Assembly (NCBI GenBank): GCA_009829735.1
Contig: CM020618.1
Span: forward strand, 16,353,346 to 16,417,345
Source: Pyropia yezoensis
Taxonomy: Eukaryota; Rhodophyta; Bangiophyceae; Bangiales; Bangiaceae
Length of the DNA stretch: 64,000 nt
Reading direction: 5' to 3'
The translations under genes and the position numbers were made by a program. This document shows, piece after piece, positions 10,200 to 21,126 of this stretch. Positions within the stretch are counted from its first letter, which is position 1. Each line of letters opens with the position of its first letter. The notes under the pieces were generated by a model that searched no databases, had not been told where the DNA came from, and saw nothing but the letters and a program-made list of their open reading frames with translations.

Positions 10200-10562
10200 T
10201 GTAGCAATATGGTTGGCCGTATTGTGACCCTAATATTAGGGGGGCTACTTCTAATCCTTAACTTTCAATTTGAGAGTCCGTACTGGTCACGGTATCTATA
10301 AGTTACGTATGACCAGAGGGACTTGCATCTTGGGGTGGAGGGTAGTTAGTAGTGTCTCCGAGGGTTTATAACGAGAGGGCCGGTGGCGAATCCACCGCCG
10401 GCCAAGGTAGAACAACAAACCCCTCCCATTTGGGCTCCCATCTTGGTCCCGTGGCTTGCGCTCCAAGGACAGCAACCTTGGCCTCCCGGTGACGTTGGTG
10501 CCGATCCCCCTTGGTGAGTGTTCCCTGAGAGTGGACGTGCGACGGATTCCTATTGTGCTACA
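10200..10562 (+). repeat. 5' LTR of element B1
   Basis: It is 363 bp with TGTAGCA/TGCTACA ends. A TATA-like TTTATAA lies at 10365-10371. The 3' LTR (28434-28796) differs at only two positions that I could find by eye, so the insertion is young. Confidence 0.9.
10365..10371 (+). promoter_or_regulatory. TATA-like box in LTR B
   Basis: TTTATAA lies about 195 bp before the LTR end and is conserved in all B LTRs here. It is a plausible core promoter for the gag-pol transcript. Confidence 0.45.
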
Positions 10563-10563
10563 T

Positions 10564-10581
10564 TGGTGGAGCAGCAGGGGA
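10564..10581 (+). promoter_or_regulatory. Primer-binding site of element B1
   Basis: It has the same 18-base TGGTGGAGCAGCAGGGGA as element A and starts directly after the 5' LTR. Families A and B therefore seem to use the same tRNA primer. Confidence 0.7.
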
Positions 10582-10787
10582 CGGGTTTCCGTCACCCTTG
10601 TGGTGACGCCGTCTTCGGCCCTGGCACACGGATAGGGATCCGGTCCTTTTCTTGTACTCGTGGTGTTGCGACCTGATCGATTGTGTTGAGCTTTTACCTG
10701 TGACTGTGACCTACTGTTACTCTCCCCAATCTACCCCCTCGCTCTCTTATTCGTGGTGGTCGTTGCGTCGGTTGACTGATTGGGACT

Positions 10788-12971
10788 ATGTCTACCCAAG
10801 AGACGGGGAACGTTCAAGATGACGGATCGGCGTCGACGCCGACTCCGGAGGTGACTACGGGAACCGGGATCGGGAACCCGATCGATAACATTGAGACGCC
10901 AATGCTTTCCGGTGCCGGATCGACGTTTGGCACGGCTCGGACGGCAGGAGGCGGGGGCCCGCCTCAACTGTCGTCGACCGACCTCACTCCGCCGCCTCCT
11001 TCACCAGGGGATTCCCTGATGGCATCATTGGCCCGCATCGAGGCCCGGTTTTCCGGGCTCGACGCCCGTCAAGATCGGACGGAGGACGCAATGGCAGTGT
11101 TGATGTCAACACGGCACACGACGGGACCCCGTCGTGTTCCTCCCACACCGGTACGGTTCGAACCGGCCGGACTACTTTCGGAGTCCACCAGGGTCAATCC
11201 CGGGGTTGCTACTCCTGGACAACCCCCGGACACAATGGGGTATGGGTCCGACTCGTCGGCAGAGTTGGAACGGAGTCACACGGAGCGATACGCTCGGAGC
11301 ACCCGAAGCGGACTCCGCGGACACGACCCGGCAGATACGTACGCCGGGAGAGAGTCGGTTATTGGGGGAGGGGGTACCCTCTCGCAGTACCCCCACGACG
11401 AAGGAGGCCCGGCAACTCGGGTTCCCGAGGTGCCGACGCCTGAAGTACCATCTTCAGTGGTGGAAGCTATGACCGCGCAGGTAACTGCGAGCCTACTGAA
11501 GCGGATGGAGTCCGATGAGTTTGCTCATCAACTGGCTAAGCGACTGGATATCCAGGACACTGACACGGAGATCGTCAACGAGGTCTTCCGGTCGGTTCTT
11601 ACTCCGGAACGTTATCGTTTGGAGGACCGCTCTACCACCGTATCGGAATCGATGCGTAATACGTCGCATCGGGCGATCCGCTCTATGCAGACCCTTATGA
11701 AGGGAGTCCCCATGTTCGGGGGGCCGAACGGACGCCCGTTGGCAGTCATCGGCTTCTTGACTAGCTTCAAGGCAGCCGCAGACAAGGCGCTCGTTAACGA
11801 GGGGCTGGCCCTGGAGATCCTCCCGTTCTTTGTTGATGAACGGGTGCGAGGCATTCTTCGCCAGGCATCCCCGATGCCGGGAATGAGGGTCGCGGCCACC
11901 CCCATGGATTACCGTGGGATATTGAAGGAGCTGCTGAGCAGCTACCTCAGTGAGGACAAGTGCGAGGACCACTATCGGGCCCTTCGCACTGCCACCGCCC
12001 AGTCCTGAGAGGATTAGGAGATGTTTGGACGCCGGATCCAAGAGCTCGACTACGAGCTGGGGAAGCTCCTCGGAGAAGGGGAGCTACGGGCCATCCTGTT
12101 CGCAGGAGTACCCAACTACGTGCGAATATCCGCACGGGGCGCCAACACGGCACGGACGAACTTCAGTCGACTGATGCATATGTGCAAGTCCCTAGGGGAC
12201 GCCTACCGGGTTCTACACCCGGAGTGTGCCTTGGCCCCGAAGCCCAAGGGTGAGGGAGGCAAGCCCAGTCTTACCCCGGTACCGAGGCAAGAGAAGGTGG
12301 AACGTAAGGCCGCACCAGTACTGGTGGCGACCGAACATACCCCTATTGGTGAGGGTGACCCTCTAGTCGACCAACAGGGCCACCTGTTGCTACCGGCGAC
12401 GCCGGTGATTGATGAACATGGTACGGTAGCGTACATCGCCCCGGCTGGAACCCAGTTCCAGGTCAACGAAGGAACGGGACGGCGCGTCCCGTATGTGCGG
12501 ACTACGGGGTACTCCCCGGTGACGGGTAACCCTCACCAACCCTTGCCAACATGGGCGGTGCGCACGGAGGCACCCCCGCAGATTGCGGGCCGACCCAACC
12601 GGTTGGGGGAGTCCATGTTCCGGTTGACCCAAGGACCCAAGGCCTACCAGGGAGCAGGCACTCGGGCGCCCGAGGGAGGCAACCGTAGCTACGGGGCTAC
12701 CCCGATGCGACCTCAAGAGGGGACCGGCACGTCCGGATGTATGTTGTGTGGGGATCCCCAGCACTGGGTGTCTTCCTGCCCACTCATCCCCGAGGAGTCT
12801 CGGCGGGCAGCGGCGCAACGCAAGGCATCCACCGGGGGGTATCCCCCCCGAGCACCCGGACCCGCACCGGGTAGGCAGCCAGCTCCAGGTGGAGTACTGG
12901 CCGTCGAGGGGGCACCTCCTCAGCCGGATGTCCCGGCGGACAGCACCCTGCCAAGGGCGGGAAACGAGTAA
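10788..12971 (+). pseudogene. gag: Gag of element B1, with two in-frame stops
   Basis: One frame of 728 codons starts at 10788 and ends in TAA at 12969-12971. It is broken by TGA at 12006-12008 and TAG at 12015-12017. The inverted copy B3 reads Trp-Glu-Asp-Glu in this short stretch. The N-terminal third is Gly/Pro/Thr-rich. The middle part (codons ~230-480) is helical and Gag-like. A CCHC zinc knuckle starts at codon 651 (CMLC then H and C). Pol starts 8 bases after the gag stop in another frame. The stops may be real decay or sequence errors. Confidence 0.8.
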
Positions 12972-12979
12972 GAGGAAGG

Positions 12980-15900
12980 ATGACCGGGGGGAGCTGGGGT
13001 CACCCAAGCAAGCCACCCCGGAGTACCGCGGGGAAAGCCCCACGGAGAGCGCGGTTGAGCCGACGCCGCATCAACCCCCGGGTACACCTTCCGGCCCCGA
13101 CGACACGGCGTCAGGGGATTGATGACCAACCTCCGAGGTTGGGAGGAGAGGACGGGAAGCCCCTTCACGTTGAACCAGACAAGGGCCCTGTTCAGGATGC
13201 CCGAGCTACACCGGATATCGGTGTAGGACATGTGTTGTTTACCTTGGAGAACTTCAAGGTATCAGCCACACTGGGGGTTGACCCCCAGTCGACACGATCG
13301 TACTACCCTGTACTGGACACAGGGGCTGGACCCAACCTTATCCGGAAGGATACCCTCCCGGACAAGTGGCTTCCACGAGTCAGAGTGACTCGGGGACCCA
13401 CCATCAAGGACGCGAATGGTCGCCTCATTCGTACGACCGCAGCGATGTCGCTGCGGGTTACCATCGGGGAACTCACCACGGAAGTCGACTTCCTGGTGTG
13501 TGAGACCCTATCGGTGCCCTGCATACTGGGGTGCACCTTCATCAACGTTCACGTTGATGCAATCCAGCCAGGCCGGAGGACCGTCGAGCTTCAAGAAGCC
13601 GACGGGACGAAGCGAGGACACACGGCTATCGTCAGGGACCTGACGCTACAAGGGAGCCACGTTAACGTGGCTGAGGTGTACGAAAGCGTCGAGCCGAAGA
13701 CACTTCGGTTGGCCAAGCGAACTCGCTTTGAGCCGTTGTCGGAGACAGTCCTCCCGGTTAACTGTGACCTCGCAGGCATCTGCAGAGTCCGGTCCAACCT
13801 GCGGACGTACAAGCGCCATGGGTTGACCATGGCCAACGGTCTCATAGACCTCCCAGCAGGAGGGTCGTCCCTCCTAGTGATGGCGAACTATCGCCGTAAG
13901 GCAGTCACCCTCCCGAAGGGAACTATCCTCGGGATTGCCGAGCTCTACGAAGGAGATTTCCTTACCCCCGACAAGGAACGTCAAGTGGAACCACTTGAGG
14001 TGCTGGCGGTCACCGAGACCACCGAGCGACAGCAACCCGATGACGGGAAGCCTAACCCATCGGCGGCTCCGGCGGACCTGCCGCCAAAGGACCAAGAGGC
14101 CTTGAAGGCACTGGCCGAGGCTGACCTCGACCACCTTCCCCCTTCGGTAGCCGAAGGGGTACGACGGATGCTAAGAAAGCATGACGTTATGTGGACAGGC
14201 GGGGCCTTGGGGACCATTGGGGCAACCCAACATCGTATAGACCTGGTACCAGGCGCACGACCCGCCCGCTCACAACCGCACCGAGCGGGACCTATGCAAC
14301 GAGAGATCGTTGATGAAGAAGTGAAGAGGATGAGTGAAGCTAAGGTGATCCGACCTTCGATGTCGGAATGGGGTGCCCCAGTCGTTATTGTGCCGAAGAA
14401 GGATCAAACCCCTCGGTTTTGCATCGATTATCGACGCCTCAACTTGGTTACCAAGAAGGACTCATACCCTTTACCAAGGATGGATGAATGCATCGACTCC
14501 CTGGGGGAAGCTACGGTGTTTACCACCATCGACTGCAATGCCGGATACTGGCAGATCCCGGTGGCGGACGAGGATATCCCCAAGACGGCATTCGTCTGTC
14601 ACAGTGGAGTGTACGAGTTCCTAAGGATGCCCTTCGGATTGTCCAACGCCCCCGCTACATTCCAGCGGGCTATCGACATCATACTGTCTGGGGTGAAGTG
14701 GCGTAACTGCCTAGTGTACCTCGATGACGTCATCGTCTTCTCGTGTAACATGGATGACCATGTACAACATGTTGACGAGGTACTCACCCTCTTGAGGAAC
14801 GCCGGGGTAACCCTGCGTCTGAAGAAGTGCGCCTTCTTCCAACAGACGGTCGAATATCTGGGCCACCAGATAACCCCTGGTAAACTAGGGGTACTCGAAG
14901 CCAATACCCGGGCACTCCGGGATGCCCGGTTCCCTAACACCCAGACGCAGCTCAAGAGCTTCCTGGGAATGTGCAATGTATACCGACGGTTCGTCAAGGA
15001 CTTCGCTCGGATAGCTAAACCGTTAACGGTTCTTACGAGCAGTACCTTACCCAAGGTACTCCAACCCCCTTCGCCTAGCGAAGAGGAGGCATTCGAGTCG
15101 CTGAAGCGAGCCCTACTAGCCCCACTCGTCCTTGCGTTACCGCATAGACGGGGTACCTTCGTCATCGATGTCGATGCGTGTGATACACAAGTGGGATGCA
15201 CCCTGTTACAAAGAGAGACGTTGATCGGTACCGATAACGTTATCCCGGACCTACGTCCGGTAGGGTACTTCAGCCGGACACTCAACCCGGCTGAGCGGAA
15301 CTATAGTGCCACCGAGCGTGAATGCCTCGGAGTTATATGGGCAGTGCAACTGCTCCGTCCATACCTGGAGGGCTCCAGGTTCATCGTGAGGTCCGACCAC
15401 GAACCCCTACGATGGCTCCTCAACCTTGGTGACAAGGATTCCGATAGCCATGGGAGGCTAGCCCGATGGAGGCTGAAGATGGCCGAGCACGACTACCGCA
15501 CGGTGTATAAGGCTGGGTCAACCCACCACCTCGGAGACGCGTTGTCTCGACTCGACACCCCGAGCGGGGATACCCGCCCGGTGGACGAGGACATCCCGGT
15601 AGTACCGGTGTGCATGGTGGGTAATGCTACCCAGGGTATGGCTGACCATACCATGGCACACCTTGCGTGCCCATTGACCCTCGCGGACTTCCGCGAGGCA
15701 CAGGCCAACGACGATGACTGTAGACGTCATCGTGCTAACCTCCTGGCCGGTACGGCCGGCATCTTCTCCGAGAACGAAGACGGACTCATATACCGGCGGG
15801 CACCCGCCGATGGACGACATCAAGTCGTGGTTCCCGTGTCCTTACGGCAAGCCGTCATGAAACGAGAACATGAGAACCCTACAGCCGGACACCCGGGGGG

Positions 15901-17146
15901 TTCACGTATGTTCGCAGCAATGCGAAGGTTCTTCTACTGGCCAGCAATGGCCGTCGACGTGGTCGACCACGTACGGGGATGCCACCCCTGTGCACGTAAC
16001 CGCATGAGTCTACATAGGCGGGCGTCTGCCATGAAGCTATTCCCACCTGATGGGCCCAACGAGCAAGTCGCTATCGACATACTCGGGCCACTTCCGATAA
16101 CGGAAGAAGGGAACAGGTACATCCTGGTCATGTCTGACCGATTCACTAAGCTGTCAAGAGCGGCAGCCATCCCGAATGATACGGCATACACGATCATGAA
16201 CGCAGTGGTTGACCACTGGATCAGTGCATACGGAGTCATGAAGCAACTCCTCTCCGATAACGGAGCAAACCTTACGTCGGCACTCTGCACTAAGGTCCTG
16301 GGCATGTTCGGTATCGAACCACGTCGGGCATCCGACTACCACCCGCAGTCCAACGGGCAGGTGGAGCGGTTCAACCGCACCATCGTAAAGATGCTACAGT
16401 GCTACGTGGCCGAGCACACGAACACTTGGGACAGGCTTCTGTCCGTACTCACCCTGGCATACAATGCCAGGCCACATCGGAGCACAAACATTGCTCCGCT
16501 GGAGTGGGTCATGCCACTAGGCGTCGGTAACCTGACGCTGCCACCCGGCAGGTGCACTCGGTATGATACACCGAAGGGCCGACCCGCCGAACGCATCCAC
16601 CTAGCTTGGTTGGCCAAGCTATCGTGGATGATTCCTAAGCTCAAGGGTGCCCTGGACAGAACACAACTTCGGTATAAGAAGAACTTCGACGCCCGACTAC
16701 GGGTGCGCAACGCAACCCTGGTAACAGGTGACTGGGTCTATATCAGACACCAGAAGTTCCGAGGGAACAAGCTTATGCAACCGGTCAAGGGACCGTACCA
16801 GATCCTCCACAGAGATGACCACTCTGTTATCTTACACTCCGATACGGAGATCCAACGCATCAGTATGAATGATGTCACACCTGCTCCGAAGCCGGAACAG
16901 CCTCAGCCGGTACCGGCTGGGTTGCTACATGAAGCTCTTACAACCCACCGGTCGGATGACCCGGTGGGACCGGATGGGATTCCATACCAAGTAGAGAGCG
17001 TGGTCGGACACACCGACCCGGACATACCAGGACCCTGGTACGTCAAGGTTATGTGGGTCGGATACGACTCACCCACCTGGGAACAGGCGGCGAATATACC
17101 CCGCCAACTCCTCATGCCGTACATGAGGCGACGACGCCTACTGTAA
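12980..17146 (+). CDS. pol: Pol polyprotein of element B1 (PR-RT-RNase H-IN-chromodomain)
   Basis: The intact frame has 1388 residues. Protease DTGA is at 113-116 and reverse transcriptase YLDD at 580-583. RNase H shows DVDACD and RSDHEPL. The integrase has an H2C2 finger (H...H, CHPC) near 960-1010 and catalytic D1033, D1093 and E1129, with the expected 35 residues between the last two. The C terminus reads like a chromodomain (YQVESVVGH ... VKVMWVGY ... PTWEQAANI). All catalytic residues I can check are present, so this copy could be active, although its gag is broken. It ends 480 bp before the convergent aORF. Confidence 0.92.
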   Translation: MTGGSWGHPSKPPRSTAGKAPRRARLSRRRINPRVHLPAPTTRRQGIDDQPPRLGGEDGKPLHVEPDKGPVQDARATPDIGVGHVLFTLENFKVSATLGVDPQSTRSYYPVLDTGAGPNLIRKDTLPDKWLPRVRVTRGPTIKDANGRLIRTTAAMSLRVTIGELTTEVDFLVCETLSVPCILGCTFINVHVDAIQPGRRTVELQEADGTKRGHTAIVRDLTLQGSHVNVAEVYESVEPKTLRLAKRTRFEPLSETVLPVNCDLAGICRVRSNLRTYKRHGLTMANGLIDLPAGGSSLLVMANYRRKAVTLPKGTILGIAELYEGDFLTPDKERQVEPLEVLAVTETTERQQPDDGKPNPSAAPADLPPKDQEALKALAEADLDHLPPSVAEGVRRMLRKHDVMWTGGALGTIGATQHRIDLVPGARPARSQPHRAGPMQREIVDEEVKRMSEAKVIRPSMSEWGAPVVIVPKKDQTPRFCIDYRRLNLVTKKDSYPLPRMDECIDSLGEATVFTTIDCNAGYWQIPVADEDIPKTAFVCHSGVYEFLRMPFGLSNAPATFQRAIDIILSGVKWRNCLVYLDDVIVFSCNMDDHVQHVDEVLTLLRNAGVTLRLKKCAFFQQTVEYLGHQITPGKLGVLEANTRALRDARFPNTQTQLKSFLGMCNVYRRFVKDFARIAKPLTVLTSSTLPKVLQPPSPSEEEAFESLKRALLAPLVLALPHRRGTFVIDVDACDTQVGCTLLQRETLIGTDNVIPDLRPVGYFSRTLNPAERNYSATERECLGVIWAVQLLRPYLEGSRFIVRSDHEPLRWLLNLGDKDSDSHGRLARWRLKMAEHDYRTVYKAGSTHHLGDALSRLDTPSGDTRPVDEDIPVVPVCMVGNATQGMADHTMAHLACPLTLADFREAQANDDDCRRHRANLLAGTAGIFSENEDGLIYRRAPADGRHQVVVPVSLRQAVMKREHENPTAGHPGGSRMFAAMRRFFYWPAMAVDVVDHVRGCHPCARNRMSLHRRASAMKLFPPDGPNEQVAIDILGPLPITEEGNRYILVMSDRFTKLSRAAAIPNDTAYTIMNAVVDHWISAYGVMKQLLSDNGANLTSALCTKVLGMFGIEPRRASDYHPQSNGQVERFNRTIVKMLQCYVAEHTNTWDRLLSVLTLAYNARPHRSTNIAPLEWVMPLGVGNLTLPPGRCTRYDTPKGRPAERIHLAWLAKLSWMIPKLKGALDRTQLRYKKNFDARLRVRNATLVTGDWVYIRHQKFRGNKLMQPVKGPYQILHRDDHSVILHSDTEIQRISMNDVTPAPKPEQPQPVPAGLLHEALTTHRSDDPVGPDGIPYQVESVVGHTDPDIPGPWYVKVMWVGYDSPTWEQAANIPRQLLMPYMRRRRLL

Positions 17147-17626
17147 CAACCCAACCGACACCGACTTCGGCTGTTGGGGGGTGAGGCTTATACCTACTAA
17201 GTAGGGTGTGACATGGTTACGGCAGACTTAGGTTTCTAAGTCAAATCAGACTTAGGTTTCTAAGTCGAACCAAGCTTAGGTAACTAAGTAGAGCTAAGCT
17301 TAGGTAACTAAGTAAAACCTGAACCTTAATAAGTTAACTTAAAGGTAAAGGCTAACTCCGATAATATCGAAGTAACTAGGGAGCTTACACGGGAGGATGA
17401 CCTCCCCAAGCCCAGACACAAAGTGAGGGAGGATAACCTCCCCAAGCATGAACCAACCGGAAGAAGTTGGGCGGGAGGCAAGGCACCACTGAGCCAGAAG
17501 GGGTACTCCCCAGGGCAGCAAACAGAGGCAAGCAATGCCCCCAGCGGGGGATGAGCTTATACTCACTACTACCCGGCTACCATAATGGTTGCCGGGGCCC
17601 TCTCCCTCACAAACAAATAGCACTCC
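17147..17626. other. Hairpin-rich spacer between convergent pol and aORF of B1
   Basis: There is no gene here. Four small perfect palindromic hairpins lie at 17225-17242, 17249-17266, 17275-17288 and 17299-17312 (GACTTAG/CTAAGTC or CTTAG/CTAAG stems with 4-base loops). Two further hairpins of the form GGAGG-loop-CCTCC lie near 17390-17440. The spacer is AT-richer than its surroundings. It may hold 3' ends or signals for both convergent transcripts. Confidence 0.6.
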
Positions 17627-20074
17627 TCAGTGGGTAGACCCACTGCCCGAGGGAGGCCACTCACGCGTAAGCGCGTATACCTCCGTGCTCCACCGGTCGG
17701 CAACGTCACGACGGTCGACCACCCGAGTTACCTCGGTGCATAGCTGGACGAGGGTGCTGCGGCCAGCCTCCACGTCCTCCAGAGCTTTCTGGAGGCGGTC
17801 CAGCACGCCACCAAAGCAACGCGCTGACCCAACCAGCGCAGCACCTGGGGGATATCCCCCCAGCTAACAGAGAGACCCCCACGCATTGCGCGGGTAACAA
17901 GGGCGTCAACGCCTTCATACCAGAGACGGGGACCCCCGTCATGTAGGACAGGGGCGGGAGGTGACACTGGCGCAGCCAGGGGAGCCACAGGAGCCGACAC
18001 GGCTACCACCGGAGCCGGTGGCACCTGATACGAGGCCCGGTAGGACCCTACCGAAGGGGCTCCACCGTAACCCCGGCGGGGCTCCGCCCGACGACGGGAC
18101 ACCTCACGCTCCCCACCCACAGAGCCCCACTCTCGGGGACGACGGCCAACCGCCGCCGGCATCGGGTTACCGAACCACGGAGCAAGGACCTGAAGAGGGT
18201 CATGGATAACCATGGGAATACCCAGGTCAGGAACGGCCTCGGTGGACGCCCACCCATGGCAACTAGGCTCACCCGGCTGAGTACGCCGGACACGCAACGA
18301 GTGACGAGGCAAGGGGGAAGCCCCAGCCTGCGGGTCCCGGTACGGGGGAAGGGCCAACACCCCAGCCCAGTTCACGGCATCGTGAACAGCCAGCAGGGCT
18401 TCGAACTCCCGGGCCAACCCGGTCTTGGCAGCTATCAGATCCACGCCCAACTGCGCGATGTGCCGACGGACACCCGTCGGAAGATGAAACAGACGACCCT
18501 GCCGGCGGACGGACAGCAAGAAGGATGAAGCCTGCCCGAGGGTAACCTCAAGGGTGAAGGTACCCTGCAACGGGTGGACCGGTCGCGAGGCCAACACACT
18601 CCCGAAGTAGCGAAGACAGGAGCCGGTGTCAAACCGGAAAGCAGGGGCGGGTTCCCACCCCTCCTGCCATAGCGGCGGGCGCACGGGAGTGTATACCGGA
18701 GCACGACCGTTGCCGGTCTGCAACGCACACGTTATATCCGTGCGGAACGCATCCGCCATGACACCATGGTTACGTCGCCAACTCGACGCCGACTTCAACC
18801 CCGCCATGGGCGGGTAGGGAGCCGTCAACGACAGATACGGGGGTACCCCCGGTAGAAGTCAAAGTCGGGATACCGACCGGTACGGCTCACCGTCTCCCCA
18901 AACGCAACCGGCTCCGCCGCCGCCGCAATCCCCCGAGCACTAGCCGGGTAGTCAATCTCCCGCGGCAACGCGGGGGCAATCAAGTCGCAGACCCCGAAGT
19001 TGGGGTCGAGGTAGACCTCACCCCGTCCCACCCGGGTGCGCCAGAGCTGCGCATGCCGGTCGTCCGGCTGACTCAGGATCCAATGGTGTTCCACCCGGAC
19101 CGCGTTCGGCTGGTTGACCAGCCGCACCAACTCCCCGCTCCCAGCACGGGTCCACCTTGACGCGCCGGGAGGATTCTCCACGGGATGCACCAGGTGGAAG
19201 TCCACCCGCATACGCCCATCGGACTCCATCGACTCTTGCACCGTGAGGCCTCGAACCCGAGCCACCAAGTCGGACACCGACATGGCGGGTTGACCCGCCG
19301 CCACGGCGACGCCGCCACCCAACGGGGCAACCCGGGCAGGACCAGGAAGAATAGGGGGCGCCGGGGGACGCACCACCGGCAGAGGGGCCGACGTCGGAGA
19401 TGGACGAGGCCGAGGAGGAAGAAGAAGGGCGGGCGCCCGCCCGGAGTAACTCCCGGTGTCAACCGCCATGGGAGAAGGAGCGTTTTGACCGCTCGACGCC
19501 CGCGGCACCGCAGGTACGGCACCGGCGCCGGCACCACCCGTCGGCGTAGCCCCCGCCTCGGAAGGGGAAGGCACTTGGACAGCCTCCGGAGCCGGAGCCC
19601 CGGCCGTGCGGACACCCGCACCGTCTTGACCCGCCGCACCGGGTGTCGCACCGCCACCACCACCCACGTCAACGTCGGGACCGCCTCGAGGAGTCACCGC
19701 CCGGACACCCGGACCACCTTGACCAGCCGGAGTCGGCTGCGGGTCGCGACCTCCGCCGCAGGGCGGACCATCTTGAGGTACCTGCGGTGAGCCGGCACCG
19801 GCACCAGGCCCCATCCGGACAGCCGGCAGAGAGGGGGTAGAAGCCGCCACGCGCGGTTGACCGCCGGGTTGACCTCCGGCCGACGGCACCGTCGTGCCGC
19901 TGCACACGGACGACAGTCCTCCGGCCGACAGACGGACGGACACCGCAGGCCCGTCGTCGTCAGACGAGCCTCACCCCGTAACGCGCGGCGTCGGGACCCG
20001 ACAGGCGCGTCGTCCTCCATCTCCTCCCCGATCAGGAGGTCTTCCTCCTCTTCAAGCACCTGGGGATAGGACAT
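17627..20074 (-). pseudogene. Antisense extra ORF (aORF) of element B1, frameshifted
   Basis: It corresponds base for base to the intact aORF at 25094-27541. It is broken here by one-base differences in short runs (near 17845, 18860, 19130, 19180 and two near 19970-20000), so only two long pieces stay open (19943-18825 and 18828-17728). The changes are nearly all homopolymer length changes, which are typical of long-read error. The protein is described under the intact copy. It converges on pol and ends 480 bp from it. Confidence 0.75.
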
Positions 20075-20626
20075 GATAACGGGTGCGGAGTCCCCCGCGC
20101 CCACAAGCCGTCGACGGCTACAACCCGGTACGGTGGGGATAACCGGGACGAGCCAGGGAAGCGCGGACACCCGCGCTTATGACCACAAACGGCCACGAGA
20201 AGCGCCGCAGGCACGCGGGTCGACCCGCGCCCCACGGGGCTACGACCGCGCTCCACCCAGGCACTTGGGCGGGACGGGCCACACCCACACACGGGGAAGT
20301 AAGGGGGGTCACCCCCAACCGCCCCCACGCAACGCGGGCAGCCCCCGCCCCCACTCAATCGTCCACACGAGAGGGGCCCCCCTACCACCAGGCACCTGGT
20401 GGCGGATCCGCTTGCACCACCCCTCGGAAAGGGGGGTCGTGAACAAAAACCCGCATCGGGAAATTAACGGTCCGGAAAACGGATCGTGTGTGTACCACAC
20501 AAAGGGGGGCACCCCCCGGACAACCTCGAAAAGGGGTGTCTGTCGCGACGGGGCGCAAAGCCCCACCCGACGGGTAAACAGTCACGCGACCCACTTACAT
20601 TCGGTAACCCGAATGCAACTCGACAT
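20075..20626. other. 3' non-coding region of element B1, ends at assembly gap
   Basis: This GC-rich stretch lies upstream of the aORF start and before the expected 3' LTR. It shows no supported ORF. By comparison with 27542-28126 only about 30 bases are missing between 20626 and the LTR. Confidence 0.6.
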
Positions 20627-21126
20627 NNNNNNNNNNNNNNNNNNNNNNNNNNNNNNNNNNNNNNNNNNNNNNNNNNNNNNNNNNNNNNNNNNNNNNNNNN
20701 NNNNNNNNNNNNNNNNNNNNNNNNNNNNNNNNNNNNNNNNNNNNNNNNNNNNNNNNNNNNNNNNNNNNNNNNNNNNNNNNNNNNNNNNNNNNNNNNNNNN
20801 NNNNNNNNNNNNNNNNNNNNNNNNNNNNNNNNNNNNNNNNNNNNNNNNNNNNNNNNNNNNNNNNNNNNNNNNNNNNNNNNNNNNNNNNNNNNNNNNNNNN
20901 NNNNNNNNNNNNNNNNNNNNNNNNNNNNNNNNNNNNNNNNNNNNNNNNNNNNNNNNNNNNNNNNNNNNNNNNNNNNNNNNNNNNNNNNNNNNNNNNNNNN
21001 NNNNNNNNNNNNNNNNNNNNNNNNNNNNNNNNNNNNNNNNNNNNNNNNNNNNNNNNNNNNNNNNNNNNNNNNNNNNNNNNNNNNNNNNNNNNNNNNNNNN
21101 NNNNNNNNNNNNNNNNNNNNNNNNNN
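20627..21126. other. Assembly gap of 500 N
   Basis: Exactly 500 N bases separate two nearly identical sequence stretches. A round number suggests a scaffold gap of unknown true length. Reading frames drawn across it are artefacts. Confidence 0.99.

Noticed and set aside
17225..17445. The repeated hairpins as a CRISPR-like array.
   Set aside because: The units are palindromes of under 20 bp without unique spacers, in a eukaryotic retrotransposon.
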